Source: Chryseobacterium sp. c4a (GTDB lineage: Bacteria > Bacteroidota > Bacteroidia > Flavobacteriales > Weeksellaceae). From it: 64,000 nucleotides of DNA. Under the pieces are notes generated by a model. That model worked only from the letters and a program-made list of their open reading frames with translations. It ran no database searches and was not told the origin of the DNA. Numbering within the stretch: the first letter of the stretch is position 1; the number at the start of each line of letters is the position of its first letter. This document shows, in pieces, positions 8,659-18,146 of the stretch. The DNA is taken from NCBI RefSeq assembly GCF_009900745.1, contig NZ_WXVU01000022.1, forward strand, positions 30,949-94,948. The letters run 5' to 3'. The translations under genes and the position numbers were made by a program.

Positions 8659-9399
8659 TTATTTAAACACAGCATCAGGTGGATTATTTTTGATGAAATT
8701 AAGAAAAGACTCTTCTTCAAAATACCCATTCTCATCTAAAATTTCAGGTGTTAAAACTTCTGCTTCGTCGGTGCTATCCAATATTGTTTTTTCAATGTAT
8801 TTTCCTGATTTTCCTTCAATTACATTATGAAAACTGATTAAATATTCTGAATGTATAGTGCCTTTTGCAACTGTATACTGTCCATTTTCAGCAATTAGTG
8901 AACTGTTAATATTTCCGCTAATATAAGTTTCATTATCGTTACCAGATGCTCCAAACAGGATATTACAGGACAGATTTCCTGTACAATATAATGAACCATT
9001 GACGATTACATTTTTTGCCTGTATATTTCCAATAACAATAAGCACAATATAATCCTCAACAAAGAGGTCTCCGGAAAGAGTAATATCTTGGTCAAATACA
9101 ATAACTTTATAACCCTCGCCATCCTTGGTTACTAAATTGAGAGATGTTGAGCTTTCATTCTCAGAAAGGATAATTATAGGAAGTTCATCCTCATTAGCCT
9201 GTAAAGAACTTTCTTTTATTTTTTCTATAGTTTCCTGATCCAGTATCTCAAGAAATTCTGAAAAGTCTTCTTCGTCTAAAGACTGATCTTCGAATAAAGA
9301 AAAATCCAGAGCTGAAGTAGTTACAGAATAAAAATCTTCTGACTGGTTTTTAAGTCGATTATATAATTGATCCTTTGTGAGTTGTTGTAATTCTTTCAT
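8659..9399 (-). CDS. Hypothetical protein with bactofilin-like beta repeats
   Basis: Start placed at MKELQQLTKDQLYNRL (9399), giving 246 residues; the frame is open 22 codons further, but those encode no plausible domain. Residues 1-90 are acidic and helical (SLDEEDFSEFLEIL). The middle (about 110-190) has short repeated beta segments of the type GDLFVEDYIVLIVIGNIQAKNVIVNG, SLYCTGNLSCN and ISGNINSSL, the pattern of a small right-handed beta-helix as in bactofilins. Function unknown. No signal peptide. Confidence 0.65.
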   Translation of the reverse strand: MKELQQLTKDQLYNRLKNQSEDFYSVTTSALDFSLFEDQSLDEEDFSEFLEILDQETIEKIKESSLQANEDELPIIILSENESSTSLNLVTKDGEGYKVIVFDQDITLSGDLFVEDYIVLIVIGNIQAKNVIVNGSLYCTGNLSCNILFGASGNDNETYISGNINSSLIAENGQYTVAKGTIHSEYLISFHNVIEGKSGKYIEKTILDSTDEAEVLTPEILDENGYFEEESFLNFIKNNPPDAVFK

Positions 9400-9540
9400 G
9401 AAATTGATCTGTTTTTTCAAAAGAAAATAGATAAATGCAAGATAAGAAGATCTATAAACATTCATCGAGGCTTTATCATTTACTTATTCAGTTTTTTTTT
9501 GATATATTGTCTTATCTATTTTTCATTGTATTCTTTGAAA

Positions 9541-9555
9541 ATTTGGAAACCAAAT
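9541..9555. promoter_or_regulatory. Palindrome before the Crp/Fnr-like gene
   Basis: ATTTGGAAACCAAAT, a perfect 6+3+6 palindrome 19 nt upstream of the ATG at 9575. Position suggests an autoregulatory operator, but no second copy was found in the window. Confidence 0.35.
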
Positions 9556-9574
9556 ACAATATATCTTATTGGCC

Positions 9575-10162
9575 ATGTCAAAAGAAACCGCTCCACTTAT
9601 CAGCTATTTTAAAAGCTTTATTCCACTTTCAAAAGAAGAAATTGAAGTATTGGATGAGCGTATGATAGAAAGAAGAATTAAGCGAAAGCAATTTATTTTA
9701 CAGGAAAATGATATATGCCAGTACTATACATTTGTAGTTTCCGGATGTCTCAAAATGTATAGTATAGATCATAATGGGGAAGAACATAATCTTCAGTTTG
9801 CTTCAGAAAATGACTGGATTGTAGATATTGATAGTTTTCATAACAGAAATCCCAGCAAACTATACATCATTGCCCTGGAAAATTCTATTGTACTACAAAT
9901 TGAAAAAAATGACCTTTGGTATCTTTATACCTATTATCCAAAGTTTGATAGAAATTTTAGAGTGATTATTGAACATAAATTCATTGAACTGCAGAATAGA
10001 GTATTACAGAATATAAGTTCAACAGGAGAAGAAAAATATGAATTTTTTCTCAGACAATATCCTCAATTAGCTAACCGTATTTCTAATGTAGAAATTGCTT
10101 CCTATCTGGGAATAACACCACAGTTTCTTAGTAAAATCCGACAAAAAAGAATAAAAAATTAA
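9575..10162 (+). CDS. Crp/Fnr family transcriptional regulator
   Basis: A 195-residue protein with the cyclic-nucleotide-binding jelly roll in front (KQFILQENDICQYYTFVVSGCLKMYSID) and a short helix-turn-helix behind (RISNVEIASYLGITPQFLSKIRQKRI). It lacks the Cys ligands of FNR and the full set of cAMP phosphate-binding residues, as is typical of the many flavobacterial Crp-like proteins with unknown effectors. The ATG at 9575 is preferred to the in-frame TTG two codons upstream. Crp-like genes in this group often sit beside the NAD(P)-dependent oxidoreductase they control, and such a gene follows at 10301. Confidence 0.88.
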   Translation: MSKETAPLISYFKSFIPLSKEEIEVLDERMIERRIKRKQFILQENDICQYYTFVVSGCLKMYSIDHNGEEHNLQFASENDWIVDIDSFHNRNPSKLYIIALENSIVLQIEKNDLWYLYTYYPKFDRNFRVIIEHKFIELQNRVLQNISSTGEEKYEFFLRQYPQLANRISNVEIASYLGITPQFLSKIRQKRIKN

Positions 10163-10183
10163 TTTATTTCCTTTTAAAATATG

Positions 10184-10239
10184 AAACTAGTTTAAGAATT
10201 GATCTTACCAAAAGTCAAGATGATTTCTTAAACTAGTTT
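10184..10239. promoter_or_regulatory. Long inverted repeat between regulator and NADP-binding gene
   Basis: A perfect 15-bp inverted repeat, AAACTAGTTTAAGAA (10184-10198) and its complement (10225-10239), separated by 26 nt that can pair further (ATCTT with AAGAT). Each arm contains the palindrome AAACTAGTTT. A TAATTTTG -7-like box lies at 10265-10272, 24 nt after the TTG that overlaps the right arm. It could end the regulator transcript or act as operator for the next gene. Confidence 0.6.
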
Positions 10240-10300
10240 GCTGTTTTTTCATAGCCTTTTCAAGTAATTTTGACCTAAACAAATATTAAAATTCAAACAA

Positions 10301-10951
10301 ATGGAAACATTGAAAAAAGTAGCCGTAATTGGCTTAGAAAATATCGGAAAAGCAATTGCTAACGATTTGATAAAAAATAATCATGAAGTAATTGTTGCTT
10401 CAAGAAACAGCGAAGAAGCAAAGGATTTTGCTGAAAAATCAGGAGGACTTGCCCAAAGTATGAGTATTAAAGAGGCTATCAATACTGTTGATCTTGTTAT
10501 TCCTGCTATATGGTTTGGCTCTTTTAAAGATTTTTTTAGTGATTATGGAGATATTTTAAAAGATAAGACCATTATTGATGTATCCAATCCTATTGCTCCT
10601 GATGGAAATGGGGGATTCAAAAAAATTATTGGTGAAAGGGAATCAGCGGGAGAGCTTAATAAAGCTATTCTTCCCAAAGGTGCTAAACTGGTAAAAGCTT
10701 TCGGAACTCTTGGGGCAGAAACTCTCGCAGGTGCTTCAAACGGGAGTCCAGTAAAATCTGTATTATTTTATGCATCAGATGATATGGAAGTAAATAATGA
10801 TGTGGAAAAAGTTATTACGGACGCGGGATTTGATCCTTTAAGAATAGGGGGCATTGATCAGTCTATCCGAATAGAAGTTTTTGGTGATTTACATGAATTC
10901 GGAGCATTGGGAAAAGCGGTTACCCTTACAGAAGCGAAGTCAGTACTTTAA
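10301..10951 (+). CDS. NADPH-dependent F420-reductase-like NAD(P)-binding protein
   Basis: A 216-residue Rossmann protein: KVAVIGLENIGKAIANDLIKNNHEVIVASRN is the dinucleotide-binding unit, here with GLENIG where most relatives have GxGxxG, and the Arg after the second strand (ASRN) suggests NADP. Later segments (DKTIIDVSNP, LVKAFGTLGAETLA) match the NADP oxidoreductase, coenzyme F420-dependent family (YcaK/NpdG-like). Flavobacteria do not make F420, so the true substrate is unknown. Convergent with the next gene; the transcript should end at 11026-11051. Confidence 0.85.
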   Translation: METLKKVAVIGLENIGKAIANDLIKNNHEVIVASRNSEEAKDFAEKSGGLAQSMSIKEAINTVDLVIPAIWFGSFKDFFSDYGDILKDKTIIDVSNPIAPDGNGGFKKIIGERESAGELNKAILPKGAKLVKAFGTLGAETLAGASNGSPVKSVLFYASDDMEVNNDVEKVITDAGFDPLRIGGIDQSIRIEVFGDLHEFGALGKAVTLTEAKSVL

Positions 10952-11025
10952 AATAGAACCAGGAAAATATTCTGATTATATAGATGTCATCAGATAAATA
11001 ACGAATGTTTTGATTCATAAATGAT

Positions 11026-11051
11026 AAAGCCGGAACTATTTGTCCGGCTTT
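11026..11051. terminator. Terminator between convergent genes
   Basis: A 9-bp stem AAAGCCGGA / TCCGGCTTT with an 8-nt loop, 75 nt after the stop at 10951 and just past the 3' end of the minus-strand transporter gene. Confidence 0.8.
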
Positions 11052-11078
11052 CATCATATGATTAAAATAGTAATACTT

Positions 11079-11963
11079 TTACATTGAGCTTACCTTTTTA
11101 CGGTCTGAAATAACATTCAGCGTAACTCCCAATAAAATCAGTGTAATTCCAATTAACAAATTGGTTGTAAACTTTTCATTAAACATAAATACACTTACCA
11201 TTACAGCAACTACCGGTTCCAACGCTCCTAAAATAGCGACCGGAGTAGAACCAATACTTTTAATAGCATAGACCAGACACAAGCTGGAAATAACGGTAGT
11301 AAGAAAGGCAAAAATAAGAAAGTTAACAAAAATACTCATTGAAGGGATAGCAAATGACTGATTCCCAATAACTGATTTTGTCATAAAAAACAAAGACGTA
11401 AAAAGCATCGAGTAGAAGGTAAGCTTAAACCCTGAAACTTTCAATTGTGATTTATTGACAATTACCATATACAACGCATAAAATAGTGAACTAAGCATCA
11501 CGATTCCCAATCCTGCAAAATTGATCTCAAAACCTGTTCCTTTTAGACATAAAACAATCACTCCGGCAAAGGCAAGAAATAATGAAACGATAGATAGTTT
11601 GGTTAATTTCTCTTTATAGAAGAAAAACATAATCAACGCTACAATTACCGGGTAGATGAACAGAACTGTAGAAGCAATTCCTGGAGTAAGAAAATCATAA
11701 CCTATAAACAGAAATTCGGAAGAAAGGGCATAACATATTCCAAGAATAGCTAATATTAAAGCTTCCTTTTTATTGATTTTGAAATTTTGTTTAGAATAAA
11801 TGAGATATCCTCCCACCAGTATGGCTGAGAAGAAAAACCTGTAGAACAAGGTGATGTCCATTGAAAAACGAGCCTGCTTGATGGGCAGGATAAAAATCGA
11901 AATCAGTCCGTACGAGACTGCCGAAAAAATACCCAATAAATAACCTCTAAGTTTTATTTGCAT
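11079..11963 (-). CDS. EamA/DMT family transporter
   Basis: About 294 residues with ten hydrophobic segments in two similar halves, the EamA layout (LLGIFSAVSYGLISIF at the start; PVAILGALEPVVAVMVSVFMFNEKF in the second half). Probably an inner-membrane exporter of small metabolites; substrate unknown. I start it at the ATG at 11963 (MQIKLRGYLLG): the longer frame would read through the terminator hairpin at 11988-12022. It lies downstream of the putative sulfonolipid gene in the same orientation but has a terminator between. Confidence 0.88.
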   Translation of the reverse strand: MQIKLRGYLLGIFSAVSYGLISIFILPIKQARFSMDITLFYRFFFSAILVGGYLIYSKQNFKINKKEALILAILGICYALSSEFLFIGYDFLTPGIASTVLFIYPVIVALIMFFFYKEKLTKLSIVSLFLAFAGVIVLCLKGTGFEINFAGLGIVMLSSLFYALYMVIVNKSQLKVSGFKLTFYSMLFTSLFFMTKSVIGNQSFAIPSMSIFVNFLIFAFLTTVISSLCLVYAIKSIGSTPVAILGALEPVVAVMVSVFMFNEKFTTNLLIGITLILLGVTLNVISDRKKVSSM

Positions 11964-11987
11964 TGTATAGTTATAGTTTTTAAAACA

Positions 11988-12022
11988 AAAAAACCACTGA
12001 GTCAATAGATCAGTGGTTTTTT
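11988..12022 (-). terminator. Terminator after the acyltransferase-type PLP gene
   Basis: Stem AAAACCACTGA / TCAGTGGTTTT with a 9-nt loop and T runs on both strands. It ends the transcript of the gene at 12039-13313 before the transporter gene begins. Confidence 0.88.
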
Positions 12023-12038
12023 TTATTTTGTTTAAAGA

Positions 12039-13313
12039 TTAGATCGGTTTAAAACTTAATCCTTGTTCCTGCAGTAATAATTGTTCCTGCTCTTTATAGT
12101 AACCACTTACCAATTTATCATGAATCCCTTCAAATGCAGCCAGAGTTTCATTAATCTCTGCATCCGTATGAGAAGCGGTAGGAATTAGTCTTAAAAGAAT
12201 CATTCCCTTAGGAATTACCGGATAGACGACAACTGAAGTAAAGATCCCGTAATTTTCTCTAAGGTCTTTTACCAATAGAGTAGCTTCTACAGGAGTTCCC
12301 TGCATCATTACCGGAGTTACACAAGTATTGGTGTCACCAATATTGAATCCTCTTTCTTTTAATCCACTTTGTAATTTTTCAACATTTTCCCAAAGTTTAG
12401 CTTTAATCTCAGGTCTTGATCTTAATAGCTCTAGTCTTTTTAATCCTCCGATTACCATTGGCATGGTAAGAGATTTTGCGAAGATTTGCGATCTTAGGTT
12501 AAACTTCAGGTATCTGATGATTTCTTTGTCTCCCGCAAGGAATGCTCCGAAACCAGCCATTGATTTTGCAAAAGTAGAGAAATATACGTCAATCTGATCG
12601 TTACAGTTTTGTTCTTCACCTACACCTGCTCCCGTTTTACCTAATGTTCCGAAACCGTGAGCATCATCTACTAAAAGTCTGAACTGATATTTTGATTTAA
12701 GTTCGCAGATCTCTTTAATTTTCCCCTGCTGGCCTCTCATTCCGAAAACCCCTTCAGTAATCACAAGGATTCCTCCTCCTGTTTCTTCTGCCACTTTAGT
12801 CGCTCTCTGAAGGTTTTTCTCAAGACTCGCCATATCGTTGTGCTTGTAGGTAAATCTTTTACCTGAATGAAGTCTTACTCCATCCACGATGCAGGCATGA
12901 GAATCCATATCATAAACAATAACGTCGTTTCTGCTTACCAAAGCATCAATGGTAGAAACCATTCCCTGGTAACCGAAATTCAATAAATATGCTGATTCTT
13001 TTTGTACGAAGTCTGCCAACTCTCTTTCCAACTGAAGGTGCTGATCTGTTTCTCCAGACATCGCTCTTGCTCCCATTGGATAGAACATTCCGTATTCTGC
13101 AGCCGCCTTTGCATCTGCTTCTATTACTTCAGGATGGTTACATAATCCTAAATAATCATTGGCACTCCAGAAAATTACTTCTCTACCCTGAAATTGCATT
13201 CTCGGGCCGATAGGTCCCTCTAATCTTGGGAAAATAAAATATCCTTCTCCGTAATCTGCAAATTGTCCAAGAGGTCCTGGATTTTCTTTTATTCTTTCAA
13301 AAATATCCAACAT
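12039..13313 (-). CDS. Alpha-oxoamine synthase, probable cysteate fatty acyltransferase (sulfonolipid synthesis)
   Basis: A 424-residue PLP enzyme of the KBL/AONS/serine palmitoyltransferase family: HACIVDG region, the DDAHGFGTLGKTG Asp/His loop that holds the pyridine ring, and Lys250 in FSTFAKSMAGFGAF as the PLP lysine. Known members condense an amino acid with an acyl thioester and lose CO2. In flavobacteria a serine palmitoyltransferase-like protein makes 3-keto-capnine from cysteate and an acyl chain, the first step to sulfonolipids. The neighbour is a cysteine-synthase-like enzyme fit to supply cysteate, so I favour this role over serine palmitoyltransferase, with which it is easily confused. 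Confidence 0.85.
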   Translation of the reverse strand: MLDIFERIKENPGPLGQFADYGEGYFIFPRLEGPIGPRMQFQGREVIFWSANDYLGLCNHPEVIEADAKAAAEYGMFYPMGARAMSGETDQHLQLERELADFVQKESAYLLNFGYQGMVSTIDALVSRNDVIVYDMDSHACIVDGVRLHSGKRFTYKHNDMASLEKNLQRATKVAEETGGGILVITEGVFGMRGQQGKIKEICELKSKYQFRLLVDDAHGFGTLGKTGAGVGEEQNCNDQIDVYFSTFAKSMAGFGAFLAGDKEIIRYLKFNLRSQIFAKSLTMPMVIGGLKRLELLRSRPEIKAKLWENVEKLQSGLKERGFNIGDTNTCVTPVMMQGTPVEATLLVKDLRENYGIFTSVVVYPVIPKGMILLRLIPTASHTDAEINETLAAFEGIHDKLVSGYYKEQEQLLLQEQGLSFKPI

Positions 13314-13334
13314 TGTATCGTAATTTTTAATTAA

Positions 13335-13372
13335 AAAAGCCTTTCTTGTAGAACACGCAAAAGGCTTTATTA
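13335..13372 (-). terminator. Hairpin between the two PLP-enzyme genes
   Basis: Read on the minus strand, AAAGCCTTTT pairs imperfectly with GAAAGGCTTT and is followed by a T run. It lies between the cysteate-synthase-like gene and the acyltransferase gene, so the two are probably not a simple operon, or read-through is partial. Confidence 0.65.
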
Positions 13373-13391
13373 TATCGTGATTTTATTTGTT

Positions 13392-14429
13392 CTATTTAAT
13401 AAACTCTGTCTTAAAGACTTCGTCATAATTGTGGACACAGTTGTTAACAAATCCCTGTTCGGCCATCCACTTATCACTGTATACTTTAGTGATATATCTT
13501 GAACCGTGGTCAGGATAGATTAAAACAACCATATCATTTTCGGTTAATTCGTGGGACTTCGCATATTGTATAAGTCCTTGAGTCACAGCTCCTGTAGTAT
13601 AACCTCCCATGATTGCTTCTTTTAAAGCGATCTCACGTGTTCTGTAGGCAGCCATTTCATCATTTACCCTTACAAACTCATCTACCTTATCGAAAAGAAG
13701 AGCAGAAGGGATCAAATTTTTCCCCATTCCCTCAATCTGATAAGGGTGTACATCTTCCTTGTGAATCTCACCTGTCTCGTGATAGCTTTTTAATATAGAA
13801 CCATCTGCATCCACCCCAATAATTTTAATATCCGGGTTTTTCTCCTTCAAAAACTTTGCTGAACCAGATAAAGTACCACCTGTTCCGGTACAGGCAAAAA
13901 GGTGAGTGATCTTACCTTCTGTCTGTTCCCAGATCTCAGGACCTGTAGTCTGGTAGTGGGCATCAATATTCAGTTCATTAAAGTACTGATTGATGTAAAT
14001 AGAATTGGGAGTTTCCAAAGCAATTCTTTTCGCTACTTCATAATAAGATCTAGGATCATCCGCCGGTACATTGGCAGGACATATATAAACAGTAGCTCCT
14101 AAAGCTTTAAGATAAGCGATTTTTTCCGGTTTGGTTTTGTCGCTTACCGCGAGAATACATTTATATCCTTTGATGATACATACCATGGCAATAGAAAACC
14201 CAGTATTTCCAGAAGTAGTTTCTACAACTACGGAGTCTTCTTTCAATAAGCCTTTTTTCTCTGCATTCTCTATAATATGAAGTGCGATTCGGTCTTTGGT
14301 AGAATGTCCAGGATTATATGATTCTAACTTGGCATAAACGGTTGCTGGAATATCTTTTGTAACAGTATTTAGCTTCACCATAGGAGTATGTCCTATTAGG
14401 CCAAGAATATTATCGTAAACATTACTCAT
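13392..14429 (-). CDS. Cysteine-synthase-like PLP enzyme, probable cysteate synthase
   Basis: A 345-residue fold-type II PLP protein. The PLP lysine is Lys45 in NPGHSTKDR, the phosphate-side loop is TTSGNTG (71-77), and FACTGTGGTLSG is the glycine-rich cofactor loop. It resembles O-acetylserine sulfhydrylase/CBS but has GHSTKDR where those have GxSVKDR and an extended C-terminal tail with a Cys (FVNNCVHNYDE). In sulfonolipid-producing flavobacteria a homologue adjacent to the acyltransferase makes cysteate from O-phosphoserine and sulfite. A plain cysteine synthase cannot be excluded by sequence alone. Confidence 0.82.
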   Translation of the reverse strand: MSNVYDNILGLIGHTPMVKLNTVTKDIPATVYAKLESYNPGHSTKDRIALHIIENAEKKGLLKEDSVVVETTSGNTGFSIAMVCIIKGYKCILAVSDKTKPEKIAYLKALGATVYICPANVPADDPRSYYEVAKRIALETPNSIYINQYFNELNIDAHYQTTGPEIWEQTEGKITHLFACTGTGGTLSGSAKFLKEKNPDIKIIGVDADGSILKSYHETGEIHKEDVHPYQIEGMGKNLIPSALLFDKVDEFVRVNDEMAAYRTREIALKEAIMGGYTTGAVTQGLIQYAKSHELTENDMVVLIYPDHGSRYITKVYSDKWMAEQGFVNNCVHNYDEVFKTEFIK

Positions 14430-14459
14430 TATTTGTTATTTTCAATAAAAATCTGACTG

Positions 14460-14467
14460 CAAAAATA
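14460..14467 (-). promoter_or_regulatory. Possible -7 element of the cysteate-synthase-like gene
   Basis: TATTTTTG on the minus strand matches TAnnTTTG and lies 30 nt upstream of the ATG at 14429. No convincing TTG at -33. Confidence 0.4.
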
Positions 14468-14651
14468 CAAAAAAATAAATAATTACTAAACTTTTGTTTG
14501 ATTTCTAGACCATCGTTTCGTAAAAAAATATTTTCCTGTTTACAGTATTAGCAGGAGTTTAATCGCAAATTTTAAGCCAAATTTTTAAAATTTGTTAAAA
14601 ACAATATAAAATAATATAAAAGCCTTATTTTCGCATAATTGATTTAATACT

Positions 14652-17600
14652 ATGAAAAATTGGACTTTTAGGCAATGGAACACCGTTTTAGGATGGGTGA
14701 TTTTCGTCATTGCGTTTTTCACGTACTTGTCCACAATAGAACCCAATTTCAGTTTTTGGGATTGTGGTGAGTACATTTCTTCTGCAGTAAAACTTGAAGT
14801 AACGCACGCTCCCGGAGCTGCTTTATTCCAGATAGTGGGTGCCGTGGCAGCCATTTTTGCATTAGGGAAAGGCGAAAATTACTCCATCGTAATCAACGCG
14901 ATGTCTGCATTGTTCAGTGCGCTGACTATTTTATTTTTGTTTTGGACGATCACTCATTTTGTGAGAAGATTGCTAAACAAAGATTTTGAAGAAATTACAA
15001 AACATCAGGAAATCTCTATCCTGTTTGCCGGAGCGGTAGGAGCATTGTGCTTCACGTTTTCAGATACCTTTTGGTTCTCGGCAGTAGAAGGTGAGGTATA
15101 CTCTATGGCTTCTATGTTCATCGCGCTTTTGGTCTGGTTGATTACGAAATGGGAAAATGAGTATCAGGCAGCAGACAGTGAAAGATGGATTATCCTTATT
15201 TTCTTCGTTTTAGGACTTTCCGTTGGGGTACACATGATGTGTATGCTGGCAACTCCTATGGTATGTCTTGTATATTATGCAAGAAACTATAAGTTTACCT
15301 GGAAAAACTTTATCCTGGCAAACCTTATTACATTAGGGATTTTGATCGTAGTTTTCAAAATTATTTTCCCTTTGATTATGACGATGTTCGGAAGATTGGA
15401 AATTTTCTTTGTTAATGGTCTTGGACTTCCTTTCCACTCCGGAACAATTGCAGCATTTATTTTAATGGTAGTGATTTGCTATTTCTTGATTAAGTATGCA
15501 AGAAAAGCAAAAAAGAATATCTATCAAACGGCTGCTTTATCTGTGGTTTTTATGATGATTGGTTTCTCTTGCTGGATGGTAATTCCGATCAGAGCGAATG
15601 CTAATCCACCGATGAACCTTAATGATCCGGATACAGCGATTGGAATGTTAGATTATTATAACAGGGAACAATATGGTGACTGGCCAACCATCTACGGACA
15701 AAACTATACAGCTTTCCTTGATGCAAACGGGATTCAGAAGAATGAAGATGGAAGCTTCAAAACAAAAAAGACCGGAGAAATCTACGAAAAAGATGAAAAA
15801 ACCGGAACTTATAGAAAGACTGGAGACCGATTCAATTATGTGTTCAGCCAGTCTCAAGTGAGCTTAATGCCAAGAATGTTTAATGAAGATAAAGATGTAA
15901 TGGCGAACTACATTTCGATGTACGGAGCACCTGATTTTACATTCAATTATGCAAATGAAGATGTAGCAGATAACCCTCAGGCTAAGCAAATCTTTGATGA
16001 GCTGAGAGCTAAATATGAGGATAAATCGATTACAGCAGCAGACTATTTAAAGGTAAAACCTTATAACCTTATTAATGTTCAGAAGCCTTCATTGCTTCAG
16101 AATATGGATTACTTTATTTCCTTTCAGAACGGATATTACTTTGTAAGATACCTGATGTGGAACTATGTTGGAAGACAGAATGACCTTGAAGGAAACATGG
16201 AAAGCACAAAAGGAAACTGGATTTCCGGAATTCCGTTTATCGATAATGTGAATGTAGGAAACCAGGATAAAATGCCTGCTAAATTCAAAAATGAAAGTAC
16301 AGTAGCATTTTTCTTCCTTCCACTAATTTTAGGATTAATCGGATTCTTTTTCCAATTAAACAGAGACTTTGGAAGATTCTATGCGCTATTATCATTATTC
16401 ATTATTACCAGTGTCGGAATTATTTTCTATACAGGAGTAAAACCTTTTGAGCCAAGAGAAAGAGATTATGCAATGGTAGGTTCATTCTATGCTTTTGCGA
16501 TCTGGATCGGATTGGGAGCTGGAGCTATTTTATGGTTTGTACAATCTAAAATCAAATCGAACGGAGCTAATATTGCTTTAGGAGTTGTATTATTAGGAGT
16601 ACCTTTTATGATGGGCTTCCAGAACTATAATGTTCACGATAGAAGTAACAGATATACTGCTTATGATTATGCATATTCAGTGTTAAAATCATTACCGAAG
16701 AACGATATTTTATTCGTGTATGGTGATAATGATACTTATCCGGTTTGGGCTATTCAGGAAACGGAAAGATTCAGAGATGATGTGAAAGTGGTTAACTTTA
16801 CTCTTGCTTCAACACCTTGGAATCTTGACCAGGTGAAAAGAAGAACTTACAACGCAATGGGAATTCCAAGTGAGTTGACTCATGAGGATTATAGAGATGG
16901 TGTAAATGACCAGATCTATATGATGAAGAAGGAAGATTGGGAAGGAGTTTTCTCTATGTTGAAAGAGCAAGGAGTTCCGGATACAGAATTCAAAGACTTC
17001 AGAAAGTACCTTACACAAGATTCTTTAACGCTGAAAGATGCAATTAAGTTTATCAAATTCAAATCTCCTGAAAAAGATCAGTTATTGAAAATGTACTTCG
17101 GAGAAGAGAAATATGAAAAGTATAACATTCTTCCGGTAAACAAATTTATTCTTCCGGTAAATAAAGAAAATGCTTTAAAAGCTGGAATTATCAATCAGGC
17201 TGATCTTCCAAATGTAGCGAATCAGATCATGATTACTTATAAAGGAAATACACTATATAAAAATAACCTGATCTTGATGGATTTATTGGCGAATTTCGAT
17301 TGGAAGCGTCCAATTAACTTCTCTTCAGGAGGTATTTATGACAGTGAAAACATTTTCTACCTTAATGACTATCTTCAGTTTGACGGATTCAGCTACAGAT
17401 TAATTCCAATCCAAACGCCACCTTCAGCAGACGGAGATATGGGTAGAGTAGATGCCAACAACCTTTATAATGTGGTGAAAAACTTCAGATGGGGTAACTT
17501 TAAAGATCTGAATGCTCACTTTGATGAAACGGCAACGTCTAATATCATCAGCTACAGAATGTCAGCAAGCAGAGCCGCTTCAGCATTAGCATTAAGCGGA

Positions 17601-18137
17601 CAGAAAGCTAAAGCATTAGAGATCCTTGATCTTGCAGCTAAAGAAATCCCTGCTGAAAAATACAATGATCCACGTTCTTTAAGTTCTATTGTAACCGGAT
17701 ATATTATCGCAGGACAGGAGCAAAAAGGATTACAACTCGCAGAAGTCCTTAAAAAGGGAATCTTTGATGAGTATGATTACTACTTAAGCCTTTCTAAAGC
17801 AGATCAAAGTTACTTAAGAAGACAGATGAGAACAAAACCAATGGAATATTCTCTTGTGGTAGCAGCGGTTACAGATGCTTATATGAAGATCGGACAAAAA
17901 GAAAAAGCATATGCTTATCTGGTAAAATCCATTGAACCGATTGATAAAAAATTCAATGCTTTTGTAAAAGAACTTCAGGAGATGGGCAAAGAAAAAGCAA
18001 TGAAAGAATCTGAAGATGTTCAAAAGATCACACCATTCTACCAATATTTATTTGACGTTATGGAACCTTTTGATTCAACTTATTCTAAGGAAAAAGAAAA
18101 TCAGATTACTTCAGCAATTATCAAAGCAACACAATAA
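14652..18137 (+). CDS. DUF2723 (TMEM260-like) membrane glycosyltransferase
   Basis: A 1161-residue integral membrane protein. The DUF2723 domain occupies the first ~200 residues: WVIFVIAFFTYLSTIEPNFSFWDCGEYISSAVKLEVTHAPGAALFQ carries the conserved Asp-Glu pair (DCGEY) after the first membrane segment, the place of the catalytic acidic residues in GT-C enzymes. About ten membrane helices follow up to residue ~660. The soluble C-terminal third includes TPR-like helices (SASRAASALALSGQKAKALEILDLAAKEI). The human relative TMEM260 is a protein O-mannosyltransferase, so transfer of sugar to exported proteins is a reasonable inference. Ends at a strong terminator. Confidence 0.88.
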   Translation: MKNWTFRQWNTVLGWVIFVIAFFTYLSTIEPNFSFWDCGEYISSAVKLEVTHAPGAALFQIVGAVAAIFALGKGENYSIVINAMSALFSALTILFLFWTITHFVRRLLNKDFEEITKHQEISILFAGAVGALCFTFSDTFWFSAVEGEVYSMASMFIALLVWLITKWENEYQAADSERWIILIFFVLGLSVGVHMMCMLATPMVCLVYYARNYKFTWKNFILANLITLGILIVVFKIIFPLIMTMFGRLEIFFVNGLGLPFHSGTIAAFILMVVICYFLIKYARKAKKNIYQTAALSVVFMMIGFSCWMVIPIRANANPPMNLNDPDTAIGMLDYYNREQYGDWPTIYGQNYTAFLDANGIQKNEDGSFKTKKTGEIYEKDEKTGTYRKTGDRFNYVFSQSQVSLMPRMFNEDKDVMANYISMYGAPDFTFNYANEDVADNPQAKQIFDELRAKYEDKSITAADYLKVKPYNLINVQKPSLLQNMDYFISFQNGYYFVRYLMWNYVGRQNDLEGNMESTKGNWISGIPFIDNVNVGNQDKMPAKFKNESTVAFFFLPLILGLIGFFFQLNRDFGRFYALLSLFIITSVGIIFYTGVKPFEPRERDYAMVGSFYAFAIWIGLGAGAILWFVQSKIKSNGANIALGVVLLGVPFMMGFQNYNVHDRSNRYTAYDYAYSVLKSLPKNDILFVYGDNDTYPVWAIQETERFRDDVKVVNFTLASTPWNLDQVKRRTYNAMGIPSELTHEDYRDGVNDQIYMMKKEDWEGVFSMLKEQGVPDTEFKDFRKYLTQDSLTLKDAIKFIKFKSPEKDQLLKMYFGEEKYEKYNILPVNKFILPVNKENALKAGIINQADLPNVANQIMITYKGNTLYKNNLILMDLLANFDWKRPINFSSGGIYDSENIFYLNDYLQFDGFSYRLIPIQTPPSADGDMGRVDANNLYNVVKNFRWGNFKDLNAHFDETATSNIISYRMSASRAASALALSGQKAKALEILDLAAKEIPAEKYNDPRSLSSIVTGYIIAGQEQKGLQLAEVLKKGIFDEYDYYLSLSKADQSYLRRQMRTKPMEYSLVVAAVTDAYMKIGQKEKAYAYLVKSIEPIDKKFNAFVKELQEMGKEKAMKESEDVQKITPFYQYLFDVMEPFDSTYSKEKENQITSAIIKATQ

Positions 18138-18146
18138 AATACTTTT

